NCBI GenBank assembly: GCA_011947345.1
Contig: JAAVTG010000693.1
Span: forward strand, 124,001 to 188,000
Direction: 5' to 3'
Length of the DNA: 64,000 nucleotides
Source of the DNA: Phytophthora quininea
Lineage: Eukaryota; Oomycota; Peronosporomycetes; Peronosporales; Peronosporaceae
Positions within the stretch are counted from its first letter, which is position 1, and each line of letters begins with the position of its first letter. Shown here piece by piece: positions 1-10,948 of this stretch. The notes beneath the pieces are model-generated. The model was not told where the DNA came from and ran no database searches. It worked only from the letters and a program-made list of their open reading frames with translations. The position numbers and the translations under genes were made by a program.

Positions 1-363
1 CTTCAACCACCACCACGACGCGTGTTAAACCGCATCGCAGGACAAAGCCCCGGCCGGAAATGCATTGCGCGGGATATGCGCTCTGAGGAGGGTCACCGCT
101 GTCCTCACAATCTTCAGTTCCTGGTACTTCAGTCTTCAGTTTTGGTGTCTCCAGTCCATCTCCAGCACCTTGACTGCCCAAGTCCCGACGGTGCAAGCAT
201 AAAGTTTGGCGGGCGGCGCGGGACGCGCTTGAAGCTGTCAGCTCGCTACCGAATGAGGATTTGTCAAATCCGTCAAACGTTGAGGATCGGAAGCCCAATG
301 GACAACTGCACGGTTTGGATCACCATGAGTATCACGGCCGCCTTTTGGTCGAGTCTTCATCAT

Positions 364-379
364 TCACTTTCCAATTTGC
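364..379 (+). promoter_or_regulatory. Oomycete core promoter (Inr + FPR) of sugar transporter copy 1
   Basis: TCACTTTCCAATTTGC matches the oomycete initiator (YCAYTYY) followed directly by the flanking promoter region (CAATTTG type). It lies about 50-65 nt upstream of the ATG at 430. The same arrangement is found upstream of transporter copy 3. Confidence 0.7.
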
Positions 380-429
380 ACTCTCGTGCAGACCACCACC
401 GTCTTTCTACACCGTCCATCACCACCACC

Positions 430-1964
430 ATGGTCGCCGCCGTGGTGATACCGACCGACCGGCATACGCACGACAGCGCGCCAACCGAGGGCAGTCGCAC
501 ATATGCGATCATCGTCTGCGTGTTCGCGTCGCTCGGCGGCTTCTTCTTCGGCTATGACCAGGGCGTGACCAGCGGTGTTTTGATCATGGACAACTTCCTT
601 TACGACTACTGCGTCGGCTGGCACAACTTCACGTACGAGGAATGCACTCGGTCAACCTCGGACCTGCCGGGGAGTGGACGACGTTCACGGTCTGGTACAA
701 CATGGTCTACAACTTGGGCTGCTTGGTCGGTGCGTTGATCGGCGGCTACGTGTGCGACCGATTCGGTCGACGCGCCACCATCCTGTCTGCCGGCGTGCTC
801 TTCTGCATCGGCACGACGTGGGTCTGCCTCAACCCCGCGCAAGACCACACGCTCATGTACATCGCTCGTGTCGTCCAGGGCTTCGGTGTCGGCAACTCGT
901 CCTTCTCACTGCCGATCTTTGGGTCGGAGATGGCACCGAAGGAACTTCGAGGACGTCTCTCCGGTCTCATGGTGCTCCCCGTCACATTCGGCCAGTGGCT
1001 CGCCAACCTCATCAACATTTTGGTGGAGAACACCGACGAAGGCTGGCGCATCAGCAACGCCGTGTCCATGGTCCCTCCGATCATCGTCATGGTCGGCATT
1101 TACTGCGTGCCCGAGAGTCCTCGCTGGACGTACCAGCGCAAGGGCAAAGAGAAAGCTGCTGTCGTTTTGCGACGACTTCGACAGACGGAGAACATCCACC
1201 ACGAACTGGAAGCCATCGGCGAGCAGATCGCCAAGGAGGAGGGCACTAAAGTGGGTTTCAAGGATCTCTGGGAGCCGTCGATCCGCAAGCGCATTTTCAT
1301 CGCCATGGCGCTGCAACTGGGCCAGCAAGCGACCGGTATCAACCCCATCATGACGTATGGGTCGATGATCTTTAAGGACATCACTGGCGCCGGCATCTAC
1401 TCGTCGCTGCTGCTTAGTGGCGTCAACTGCATCTGCACCCTACCGGGTCTGTTCATGGCCGACAAGTTCGGTCGTCGTCGTATGGCCATCATCGGTGCTG
1501 TAGGTATGGTCATCGGCCACCTCTTCGCCGCCATCCTGTTCACGGCCATTTGCGACGGCGACGTCGACAACGCCGGGTGTCCGAAGGTCGGTGGCTGGAT
1601 TATCTGCATCGGCACTGCGTTCTTCGTCATGAGCTACTCGATGTCGTGGGGTGCTGTGCCTTGGATCTACTGCTCCGAGATCTTCCCACTCAACGTGCGT
1701 GCCACGGCCGTGTCCATTTCCACCGCCGCTAACTGGGTCGGCGGCGCGCTCATGACGGAGATCGTCAAGCTCTTCCCGTACCTGAACATCAACGGCGTCT
1801 TCTTCTTGTTCGCTGGTCTAGCTTTCGGCTGCGGCACGTTTGTGTATTACTTCTGCCCAGAGACCAAGGGGATTCTGCTTGAGGATATTGAGGAACTGTT
1901 CCACCGGAAGAACACCAAGTCGCCTGGATACGTCGAGACCAAATCCCCTGTCAATGTGGTCTAA
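430..1964 (+). CDS. MFS sugar (hexose-type) transporter, copy 1; one frame break
   Basis: Plasma-membrane sugar porter of the major facilitator superfamily, about 511 aa. The N-terminal helix carries GFFFGYDQGVTSG, the TM2-TM3 loop carries DRFGRR, the central loop begins with PESPRW, and the end carries PETKG; together these are the sugar porter signature. The extracellular loop NFTYEEC holds an N-glycosylation site. The reading frame shifts once at the G run 669-672 (DLPG|EWTTF). Copy 3 reads straight through this point with one more base, so a single base is missing here. The ATG at 430 is chosen because it precedes a short soluble N-terminus and lies just downstream of a core promoter. The substrate is not deducible; hexose is inferred from family. 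It is a paralogue of the genes at 31.7-33.2 and 36.9-38.4 kb. Confidence 0.9.
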
Positions 1965-2200
1965 AAGACCGCAACTCGAGTGCTGTTGGTATGGTGAAGA
2001 GCTCACTCTTTCTGTAGCGAAAAGGCAGGGAGGACAGCACTCGGAAACAATAGCTCTGTCGTTAAATGTTAACCAAAAACTTGTTGCAACTTGACCCCTG
2101 TTGACGTTGACTTCAACTAGGACACTTTCTGTGTGGTCTCTGTCCGGATTTTTCGTCCCGTAATTGACGGTCTCTGCACGACCTCATCCTGCGAGCTCCC

Positions 2201-3488
2201 ATGGACGACCAGCAGCGAACCGACGAGTATTTCCAGCGCACCGCCGCGCCCAAGTGGAGCGACGAGCGACGAGAGCAGGTGGAGGCGTTTCTGGACCACC
2301 ACCGCGTGGTGGGGAAGTGTGTGGCGGTGGTGACGTCGGGCGGGACGACGGTGCCGCTTGAGCGCAACACCGTGCGTTTCCTGGACAACTTCTCGACCGG
2401 ATCCAGAGGCGCCGCCTCCGTAGAGTAAGCAGAAACATTTCACAATGTTTTTTTTCGTATAATATCTGATGGTGGTGGTGTAGATATCTGCTGGGCCTGG
2501 GGTACGCTGTGATTTACGTACATCGTCCAGGGTCGAAAGCTCCGTTTGCAAGGCACCTCCAGGTTAATAATGGCAGTGTCGTTTATGGTGGAGATGTTGT
2601 CAACTAACAGTATTGCTGCTGCTGTTGAGTAGAAGGCGACGTGTTCGTCGTTGGATTTGAGTTTCTTGGAACACGTGGACGTCACCACCACTAGTGGTGG
2701 TGGTAGCATCCACGAACAAGAGATCCGTGTGTTGGTGGAGGACCCGTCGACCAAGAAGGACGTTGTGGACGCAGTGACCAAACTGCGCAGTGTCCGTGCC
2801 AACAACACGCTGCTGTCGCTGCCCTTCACTTCGGTGGACGACTATTTTTCTTGCTGCGGGTGGTGGCGACGTGTGTGGAGCCCTGGAAGGAGCGGGCTCT
2901 GTTTCTTCTAGCGGCTGCAGTCAGCGACTTTACATCCCGCAGCAAGACTTATCCGAGCACAAAATCCAGTCGCGTGCGGGTCCATTGGAGTTGACACTGC
3001 AGCAAGTGCCTAAAATGCTGGGCGTGCTGCGTCACAATTGGGCGCCGCAGTCGTTTGTGGTCTCGTTCAAGCTGGAGACCGACTGGGATATCCTGCGCAA
3101 GAAGGCCAAGCAGGCCATCTCCAAGTACGCCATGCACCTGGTGATTGCCAACGAGCTGCACTCGCGCTTCGACGAGGTGTTACTGATCACAGACACGGAC
3201 GAGCGCTCCATCACGCGCCCGAAAGAAGAGGTCGACATTGAGGCTGGACTCATGGAGGCTGTGGCACGCTTGCACTACCAGTACATCGGATCCCGTGACG
3301 TCTCCATCCCGGAAGAGATCGGCCACCACCGCAAGTTGTCGTCGTTCTGGAAGAAGCAACTGCCTCCTTCACTGCAGAATCTGCTCGTTGTCATGGACGA
3401 GCATAAAGAAGAGATCTTGGGAGTGGTGGTGGGCGGCCTCCTCTCTGTGCTGATCAACCTGCTGCAGACAAAACTCCGTCGTCGTTAG
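2201..3488 (+). CDS. PPCS: Phosphopantothenate-cysteine ligase (PPCS), three exons
   Basis: Joins 4'-phosphopantothenate to cysteine in cytosolic coenzyme A synthesis. The N-terminus has [11 protein letters not shown] and [18 protein letters not shown], the nucleotide-binding start of eukaryotic PPCS. Exon 1 is 2201-2424, exon 2 2484-2562 and exon 3 2633-3488; introns of 59 and 70 nt are GT-AG and keep phase. Exon 3 needs two frame corrections, each one T short: the run 2845-2849 (VDDYF|F) and 2929-2931 (AVSDF|Y). After these the conserved [10 protein letters not shown] motif and IPQQ continue to the stop. The C-terminus ends with a hydrophobic stretch ([15 protein letters not shown]), a possible tail anchor not typical of the family. 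Identification is firm; the broken frame is most likely a sequence error. Confidence 0.9.
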
Positions 3489-3546
3489 AAACAACAACCA
3501 GCAACAGCTCAATAGCCTAAGTAGTTTTGTGAATAGGTTTTAGAGT

Positions 3547-4021
3547 CTACGACTGGCGCTTGAGGTTCTCCAGGAAGTCCTTCTTGGTCTCGTCCACCAG
3601 CATCCCGCCGCGGCAGTTGGGCGACGGTTTGACTTGGGTATTGACGTCCCATTGGGCCGGCGTCTTGCTCAGGATGGACAGCGCGTGCACGCCGGCGTCC
3701 AGCTCCTGCTGCAGCACGGCATTGACCATGCGGTGGCGCTGCAGCAGCGGCTTGCCCTCGAACTGGTCGGACACCACCACCACCTTGAAGTGCGTCTCCG
3801 AGTTCTTGGGCACGCTGTGCATGTGGCTCTCGTTCAGTACAGCTAGATGCACGGGCGCGAAGGCCTCCAGCAGCTTCTGCTCGATGCGCTGCGCGACGGG
3901 GCCGCTGGGCGTAGTGGACATGAGGCGGCGCAGCTACGGAGATCGACGGTGAGTGGGGATAATAGCGCAGCGCTGCAAGTTGACTCACCTGCCGCGACGG
4001 GATCAGCGCCGTCGGCAACAT
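3547..4021 (-). CDS. BolA-like protein, probably mitochondrial, two exons
   Basis: BolA family protein, about 139 aa; such proteins bind monothiol glutaredoxins and help deliver iron-sulfur clusters. The BolA core is visible: SHMHSVPKNSETHFKVVVVS, then a helix with RHRMVNAVL and the end HALSILSKTPAQW. Exon 1 (4021-3989) encodes 11 residues, followed by a 55-nt GT-AG intron (3934-3988) and the main exon. The spliced N-terminus is basic and hydroxylated, without acids for some 16 residues, consistent with a mitochondrial targeting peptide. An internal ATG at 3921 could give a cytosolic form. It is convergent with the PPCS gene, 58 nt apart. Which BolA subtype it is (1 or 3) cannot be settled by eye. 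Confidence 0.88.
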
Positions 4022-5315
4022 CTTTCTAATTGGCTTGAGCCACGCGCAGTACTCCAGAGCCTAGTATAGGAGATTCCTATGATAGCTTGTAGTCAGGGCA
4101 CTGTTAAAAATTATATTTTCACAGGAAGTCTGACAACAGGCAGTTCGAGTAGAACTCACACCAATAATGTCCTCTCGTATCTGCATTGGGTTTAAGCGAC
4201 TGCCAAGGACCACCATCTCTAACAACATTGAAAATGAGGTCGAGCCGTGACCGGTTTGCCTAAGCTATTGCGGATCGTCGGAGTCGAACAACTTACATCA
4301 ACACCCCCGCTGAATGTTGCCCCCCCACCCACCCACCTGCTGTTTTTGGCGTAGCAATGCTGCATGATTCTTCATTTCACCGCAGTGACCGTAGTCTGCG
4401 TACGACAAGAGCATCGACAATACGGGTGCAGTATAGCGCCTTCACCGTGACACAGACCTCAATATTGAGAATAATATGTGTGGACCAAGCCACCTGGAGA
4501 CAGTGATGACCGCGCATCGGAAGCTCTGCAGGATCCTGGGCCGTTAAATACTTTGGCGAGTTGTTCTCGAAGCTCAATCCAAGGATTGTTGATCATGGCG
4601 TCATGGGGAAGGGTTCCGACATCATCAACGGAACGGGGCACAGCTGGAAATCGACTGCTTCGGTGTTCAGCGGCTCTCCCACTACGACGAAGATGGACCA
4701 GCAACAGCTTAAGCAACGTACAATTCGACCTCCCCTTAGTCCAACACGACATCTTCACCGACGACATTTACCGAGATAACCACGACGGAGCACCAGTTAG
4801 CACCAACGTCGACTCCTCCGCCGAACTCGACGTCTGCGACGAAGGACACTTAATTGATCCAAGCTTGGACAAAATTGTCGGGCAGCTCTGCCGTGTCCAC
4901 GGGTGCGACCGTCCTCGTGGGGCTCATTGCTGCGGAGGCATTGGCTCTCGTAGTTATTGTCGTCGCCAGCAGAAACTGCTCAGCGAAGCAATGAGCCCCG
5001 CGCAGCCGACGACTTTTACATTCCAGGCTCAATTTACCGTCGCTCGGGGTTCTAACATTCTGTAGATCGATGAAATGCCTCGATAGTTTTTACCCAAGTC
5101 ACCACCAAAAATGCTTTCTGCGATAACTGCGTATGATGTAATAAACGGGGAGCAATAACCTCGTATCTTATAGTCGCATTACACAAGCGGGTCAGGCAGG
5201 TAGCGCAGACATTTCGAGCACAGATGATCATTACCCGAGCGGCTGTAGCAGTTCCTCGGATATTGGCCTCGTTATTAAACTGACGGACCTCGAACTTGCC
5301 GACGATTGAGCCTTC
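4022..5315. other. Region without a supportable gene
   Basis: About 1.3 kb with only short unrelated open frames on both strands. A C-x-x-HGC...HCC string near 4.9 kb resembles a zinc-knuckle but lacks spacing or context. Nothing here could be matched to a known family. Confidence 0.5.
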
Positions 5316-5912
5316 TCATAAAACAGTGAGCATCTTGGACGTATCGGCAGCCTCGTCATCTCCTGCATTTGCCTTGGCTTCTCGACACTTGGCTTGGACT
5401 GGGCTTCGAATACAGCCCTTGAACTTCAATAGCTTCCGCCGGCTCACGTCCACTTGACGCGTCTCCCCGAGCGGGGCGTGCTGTAACTCGTCGTTGGAAA
5501 AATATCCTTCGATGAACGCCAGCACCATCACCTGCAACTCGGCTTTGTCGCTCACCGACAGCTCCAAGCTAAGAAACGGACCGAAGAAGGTCGAGTCAAT
5601 CCTTCTGTCGACAACATTTTCACTGTGAAATTCCACAACTTTGGCCCAAGTAACATAACCTCAGTCTAGGAGTGTGTTTCCTATCACCAAAAGCCGTAGA
5701 AGGAGGCTACAGCACTACCTGATTGTACTGGAGCACGTCCTGCAGCGACTGCTGAGCGTGAATGTCACCACTGCCGAAATACTCATCGAAATTGGCATCG
5801 TCGTCGTCGTCAACAACAAACCGCATGACGCTAGCAAATGAGCATTGCGCGTCGCCTTGACAATAAATAGTCCCTTTGCCACAAGCTCATCTTCTTCATC
5901 AGCCTCGTACAT
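5316..5912 (-). CDS. Hypothetical acidic protein, two exons, one frame break
   Basis: No family recognised. The start ATG (5912) leads an acidic segment (EADEEDELVAKG). One base appears to be missing in the plus-strand C run 5872-5874; beyond it the frame continues as TIYCQGDAQCSFASVMRF and an Asp-rich stretch ending near 5715. A GT-AG-like intron of roughly 60-80 nt separates this from a second exon, open to the stop at 5316, which has an alternating hydrophobic segment (AELQVMVLAFIEGYF). The acceptor could not be fixed. An in-frame run upstream of the ATG hints at a further 5' exon. Coding is supported by sustained acidic composition and by the fact that the same type of break occurs elsewhere in this window. 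Function unknown. Confidence 0.4.
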
Positions 5913-6475
5913 GGAATTTTCGGAGTGTCGCTCTAGAGTCTCCTTTGTGGACAGTTACAACACACCTATCACAATAATCTTATTGCATACTGATGACAGT
6001 AACTTCAGTGCAACCTAGCAACCGAGACGCACCCATTCGATCCCGGAGCTTTTGTTTTTCGTTGTATTAAGATATTGAGGTTGTCTGGACTAGATCAGTT
6101 GCTGGGAAGCCAGTTCCCGCTCCAGAAGCGTCTCTAAGTCTCCAGTACGGTGTTTGGCTCTGTGATTGAAGGAGTTGGAGGATCTGTCGCCTCGTTGGCA
6201 CTCTGCAGCGCGAGCAGCTCGTGTACCTGCCAATCGCTCACTTGTGCTGTATTACTGGGGTGCTTGACGAGGTAGAAGGTGGCTGTCGGTTCCGCGAGAC
6301 GAACGAAAAGTTCCAACCGGCAGCACCTCGCGAACGCCATGGTAATACGCGTGTTTACCAAAACCAATTGTGGATCTTCACTTTCGCCCAGTTGCAATCC
6401 ACGAGGACGCGTACCCGCACCTTGTCTTCGTCGTTGGCGTGAGGTTTCAGGTGCTTTCGATCTACTAGCCCATCA
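5913..6475. other. Region without a supportable gene
   Basis: About 560 nt between two minus-strand hypothetical genes. Open frames on both strands are short and compositionally unremarkable. Part may be the 5' end of the gene at 5.3-5.9 kb or the 3' end of the gene at 6.5-7.3 kb. Confidence 0.4.
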
Positions 6476-7252
6476 TCATGAACGCGTAGTAAGAGAGTTC
6501 ACGGAGCCCTTGGCTCCCACGACTCGCGCGGTCAACTCAGCGTGCGTGCCCTCGCCCGCGCCCGTGACTCGCACTCTTGGATTGCTAACGATGAACTTCT
6601 CCACTTCGTCGTTCTTCTTGCTGTAGACAGTGCTGCTGATACCGATGTGGCGATGGCGCCGATCTTGCACCGCCCTCGCACGGCGTCTTTGTCACCTTGT
6701 AAGCAATCGCAGGAACGGAGTTCTTGAAGTGCACCGGGGCGCCCATCTTGGGCGGCGCGATGCCCTTGTGGAGACGTTTGCGGTGCTTCCGAAGACACAT
6801 CTTGCCGGCTTTAATGCCGCGTGTTGTCTCGATGTGGGTAATTACTCCGGCGTAGTCGGGGTCTTTCGCGGTGTCTTCCGCTTTTCGAGCTTCGCGCAGC
6901 ACTCGGCGATAATGTCGATCGAGAGCGTGGGGTGATACATCTTCTTCAACTTCGACCCGCTTGCTACCACCTTCTTGGTCTTCTTGACGAGATTCTCCTT
7001 GACCTTGGTCTTGACATCTGACTTGTGCGCCGGGGTCAATGGTGCCGGTACAACCGCCCACGACGGACGCTGCCGTGTGGACAGAGGTAGCGCCGCCGAG
7101 AGTTGCTCCAGCAGCTCGTCTCCGTAACCGCCAGCGCAGTGTGGAGCTGCCGTGGTGCCGACCGCCGGCGACTCGAACTCGATCGCGAGGCCCGCTACGG
7201 ACCTCTCATGCAGCGTCACGAATCTCTCGAGCTGCTCCGTGGTCATCGCCAT
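6476..7252 (-). CDS. Hypothetical Lys-rich protein; frame breaks
   Basis: Not recognised. It starts at ATG 7252 with MAMTTEQLERF. A basic middle region follows (KTKVKENLVKKTKKVV), then LSIDIIAECCAKLEK. At the plus-strand T run 6882-6885 one base appears missing, after which the frame runs on as AEDTAKDPDYAGVITHIE and a basic stretch with KMCLRKHRKRLHKG. One more frame change near 6.67 kb leads to a plausible C-terminus with VYSKKNDEVEKFIVSNP; the exact join is unresolved. The basic composition would suit a nucleic-acid-binding or ribosome-associated protein, but no diagnostic motif is visible. It shares a 159-bp upstream region, head to head, with the AP-1 sigma gene. Confidence 0.4.
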
Positions 7253-7291
7253 GGCGAGCTTCTTAGTTGTCCCTGCTTCAACCTTTACAGG

Positions 7292-7346
7292 AAATGACTA
7301 CCCAATGGCTGCCCACGGCCGAGAAATGACTATTGGGTAGTCATTT
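7292..7346. repeat. 15-bp perfect inverted repeat in a divergent promoter
   Basis: AAATGACTACCCAAT at 7292-7306 is repeated as its exact reverse complement at 7332-7346, with a 25-nt spacer. The spacer also holds a direct GAAATGACTA copy. It sits between the start codons of the hypothetical gene (minus) and AP-1 sigma (plus). Confidence 0.85.
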
Positions 7347-7411
7347 ATATTGACACCATCTTTTGCTGCAATTTTACTGTTGATCTCGACGTGGCGTCGG
7401 CTGAAGCGACC

Positions 7412-8142
7412 ATGGTGAGCAGCCGCCAGCGCAGCGCGCAGCCACTTAGGGAGGGAACTGACCGTATCTACATGTAGATCGAGAGCGTCCTTCTAGTGAG
7501 TCGCCAGGGCAAGACGCGCCTGGCCAAGTGGTACCTGAACGCGTCGCTCAAGGAGAAGACGCGCATGATCCGCGACATCACGTCGCTCGTGCTGTCCCGC
7601 CCGCACAAGCAGTGCAACTTCATCGAGTTCAAGGACAAGAAGATCGTCTACAAGAGGCACAGGCTTACAAGACTCGATATTATGATACTGTAGAGATACT
7701 GACTATGTTGCCTTTGTGACCAGATACGCGAGTCTGTACTTCATCGCGTGCATCTCCAAGGACGAGAACGAGCTCATCACACTGGAGGCCATTCACCTCT
7801 TCGTGGAGGTGCTCGACCGCTACTTTGGCAATGTGAGAGCAGTTATTGACCGGGAAGACACATGGCAGCAGCTCTAACGGTTGCTGTTTCCTGCAGGTGT
7901 GTGAGCTGGACATTATCTTCAACTTCCACAAGGTACAGCAATATTTATTTTGTGTTTATAGAGTTGGAGGTCTTATTTAGGAGGTGCTGTAGGCGTACTA
8001 TATCCTGGACGAGCTGTTCATCGGCGGCTACCAGCAGGAGACGAGCAAGAAGGAGATCCTGCGCATCTGCACGCAGCAGGAGGACTACATGGACGAGTCC
8101 AAGGAGGAGGGCTTTGCTCGCCCTCGCACAGGCACTCGCTAA
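7412..8142 (+). CDS. AP1S: AP-1 clathrin adaptor complex sigma subunit, five exons
   Basis: Small sigma chain of the AP-1 adaptor, acting in clathrin-coated vesicle formation at the trans-Golgi and endosomes. Diagnostic blocks are [67 protein letters not shown] and [12 protein letters not shown]. Exon 1 is only the ATG (7412-7414), then a 63-nt intron. Exon 2 is 7478-7656, exon 3 7724-7832, exon 4 7897-7932 and exon 5 7993-8142. Intron 2 (7657-7723) begins with GC instead of GT if the conserved VYKRYASLYF is kept; the other introns are GT-AG. The sequence resembles AP-1 rather than AP-2 (YASLYF, not YAGLYF). About 165 aa. Confidence 0.93.
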
Positions 8143-8278
8143 GCGATGTATTGGCTTGTGTGCTAGCTGCGATAATGGCTGTGGGGATACATGCACCAGC
8201 GGAATGAACGGATGCTTAGTTTGGTTGTGAAGTTCCTGGCAATTATTAGTCGCGCGACCTTTTGGTAGAATTGAGGAC

Positions 8279-10940
8279 ATGAAGAGAAGTGCAGCAGCTA
8301 GAGGTTCGTTGGAAGGGGCTATAACTCTTGACATTGCTAATGCCCTCTTGCCACCACTTAGGTGGCGCTCGGAAACCTATGTTTCGTGCTACTGTCGGCT
8401 TATCGATAGACCAGCAGCTCGCCGTTGTGTCTCAATTGAAGACGCAAGGCGATGACGTTCTCAAAGTTAGAGCCGTCACTCTTTTCATAGTCGCCTTGAT
8501 CTTAACCTTGTTCGCACCGTAGACAATTCAAAAGTTGAAGAAGACGTCGAAGAACCAGAAGCAAGCGACGAAAGACTCGAGTTTAAAGGTAATTAAAACG
8601 TTGTGCGGGGCTAGACTTTACAGAAGCTAACACCCTGCAGTTTGAGTGGCTCAAGGACCATGCTCACCTCAAGAAGTTAGAGGAGGTGATGACGATGCTT
8701 CCGTTCAATTCAGGTGCCTGGAACCACACCTAATGCTTTGGTTGTTTATGCCTGTAGAGCTGCTCGAAAGAGCTCGAGTCGATGCTGTTGCGAATGTACA
8801 ATGACGCGTCGACATTGCGCGAATCGAAAAAGCAAAGTGCACATTGTAGCGCCGAAAACGAAACCAACCAGGATGGAGACAGCTTCGACCCCAACACGGA
8901 GGGTTTCCAGTCAACTAGCGCGTCGTACACCGAGGAAGTTGAAGAACTTATTCGGCTGGAGCAGGTCAATCGTGTTGCTCTCATCAAGCAGATCACATCC
9001 GAGCGCGAGCAGGTACGAAGCTCTTTGGTGGGCTAAGAAACTTTGCTTGTGCGAACTGAATGTGATGGTTTGTGGTGAAAGCGAGAAGCGTTGAAGCAGC
9101 TCTTGAGTGCAGTATCGCAAAAGAAGTCGCCGGAAGGAACTTTAGAAGATAACAACCAGCTTCAGGCGGACGACATGCTGGTACGGAGGAGTGTTTTACT
9201 TCCGTATTACAAGAGTTTTTGCTGATTGCGTTTGCACCCGCAGGAAAATATGCGGTTGCTGCTGTATGACGCTGTTATCGGGAGGCAGATGATTGAGGCT
9301 TCACTAGAGGAAGAAGTGGAAAAGAGCGACAAGGAGTTTGGAGATTGCTACAAGATGGTAGTTGCCGGGATGAAGGAAGATCGCCATCAATCCCCTCACA
9401 ACAGCAGCAAAAATGAGCCTCGAGGCCAACAAATTGAATCTATGATTGATGCAGCTGGAGGACAGGAGTGTCCTGACGAGATGCTCGTAATTGAAATCAC
9501 CGAGGAGTTCCAGAAAGTATTTGAGGAGCTCGACAGCGATCTATCTGCGTACGAGCAGTCATTTCTCGCCGCAGCTTCTGCCGGAAGTATCGAAGCTGCT
9601 ACAGCAAAGTTTGGCGGTTGGAATGAGTCGGATGAAGAGCGATTTTCCAAGGTTCTTCGATGTTTTGAAACCAAGCACGGAACTGGGAAAAGATCACTGC
9701 TGTACGATCAGCTTGCACTGGTGTTACCCAATGTTGAGCTTGCTCAGATTAAACAGCACGTTACGTTCCACCAGCATTTGCGCTTTTACCAGCAAAAGTG
9801 TAAAGATCGCCAGCGAGAATTTCAACGGAAGCTGCAAGAGCTACAGGTCGAAGCTAAAGCCAAAATTCAACAAGCGATCGAACGAGAGAAGGACAGAGAG
9901 TGTAAATTGCAACAGTTGAGCGAGATGCGGCAGCAATGCAACGAACGCCACGGCCAGGTGGCTCAGTGGCGAGTAACGAAAGAAGCGAAGGAGCGGATCG
10001 AGACTCAGCAACGGGAAATCGAGAGAATGATGAAGGACCAAAAGGACCAAGAAGAAGAGAGTCGCTGGAAGAAGAAACACGAGCAGCAGAAAATGGCCAT
10101 CGATGAGTACAAGTACGTTCGAGTAGAATGTTGATTGCTTTTTACGAAGGAGCTAACATTTCTTACTGAGAGCAGGAAGAGCAAGGCTATTGAAAAATGG
10201 TGATAGAAGCATTAGCTACTGAAGAAGAGCAAAGGCGAGAGGCGGAGCGAGTCATTCAGAGTGTTGTGAATGCTGAGCGAGTGCAGTATCGTCAAGAAGA
10301 ATTTCAGGTGCGATCACATTCTGACACGTTGTATTTGACAAGGGATTAATCTCGTTCTTGAAGCGCAAACTGGAAGACGGAAAAGTCGAGCAGCTTCACA
10401 AGGTGCAGCTGGAACAGCAGCGGCTGGCAAAGTTGAACGAGTTAAAAGAGAAAACACCATACGCTCAGATCATCGCCAATCTAACGGTAGCACTTGTTAA
10501 TTTCCATGATTGACTGCTCATTCAGCTAACTATCGCGTGCTTTAGGCGGACCCGGAACGCACAAGGCAGGAGACGGCGGCATTCCGAGCAAACGTCGAAG
10601 CTGCCCAACAAGGGCTTGCAATCAGTGTACGTGGAATGAAGCATATCATTTTTGTCACGGCTTGCTAACGTTTTGCTTTTCAAATAGGAAACAGGTTTAT
10701 TTCCAAGCCATGGGTATGACTGTGAAACACTATTCAAGAACGCAAGGTTTAAGCTGGGCATTGCTCTTCGAGTACGTTGATGCTATTGTGCCCGACTTTG
10801 AGTTCTGTCCCTAATTTGTTTTGTGATAGAACGCTGGTCTGAATTCGAGCGAATATGCTCGACAAGCACTAGCCAACGTCAAAGTTTGCAATGTTGGCGC
10901 ATATCGGAACCACGTAGCAGAGCCCACGCAGCTATGGTAG
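8279..10940 (+). CDS. CCDC148-like coiled-coil protein (probable ciliary), multi-exon
   Basis: Long coiled-coil protein resembling CCDC148, a family largely restricted to organisms with cilia. About eleven exons: 8279-8303, 8362-8465, 8523-8588, 8641-8713, about 8758-9012, 9082-9180, 9244-10112, 10176-10307, 10364-10486, 10545-10626, 10688-10771 and 10830-10940, almost all with clean GT-AG ends. The middle is Glu/Gln/Lys/Arg-rich (HLRFYQQKCKDRQREF and onward). The C-terminus has LFKNARFKLGIALRNAGL followed by SSEYARQAL, the part most like CCDC148. One A seems missing in the run 10193-10197 (AIEK|MVIEAL). The 8713/8758 junction is out of phase and unresolved. AATAAA follows the stop by 2 nt. 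Confidence 0.6.
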
Positions 10941-10942
10941 CA

Positions 10943-10948
10943 AATAAA
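10943..10948 (+). terminator. AATAAA polyadenylation signal
   Basis: Canonical AATAAA two bases after the TAG stop of the CCDC148-like gene. The very short distance is plausible for compact oomycete genes. Confidence 0.5.

Noticed and set aside
2684..2703. Palindrome ACCACCACTAGTGGTGGT in PPCS exon 3
   Set aside because: It lies inside the coding frame and is made of simple GGT/ACC triplets; it most likely reflects Gly/Thr codons.
4478..5065. A 195-codon open frame with a Cys/His string
   Set aside because: No homology, codon composition or splice evidence; the Cys/His spacing does not fit a known zinc finger.
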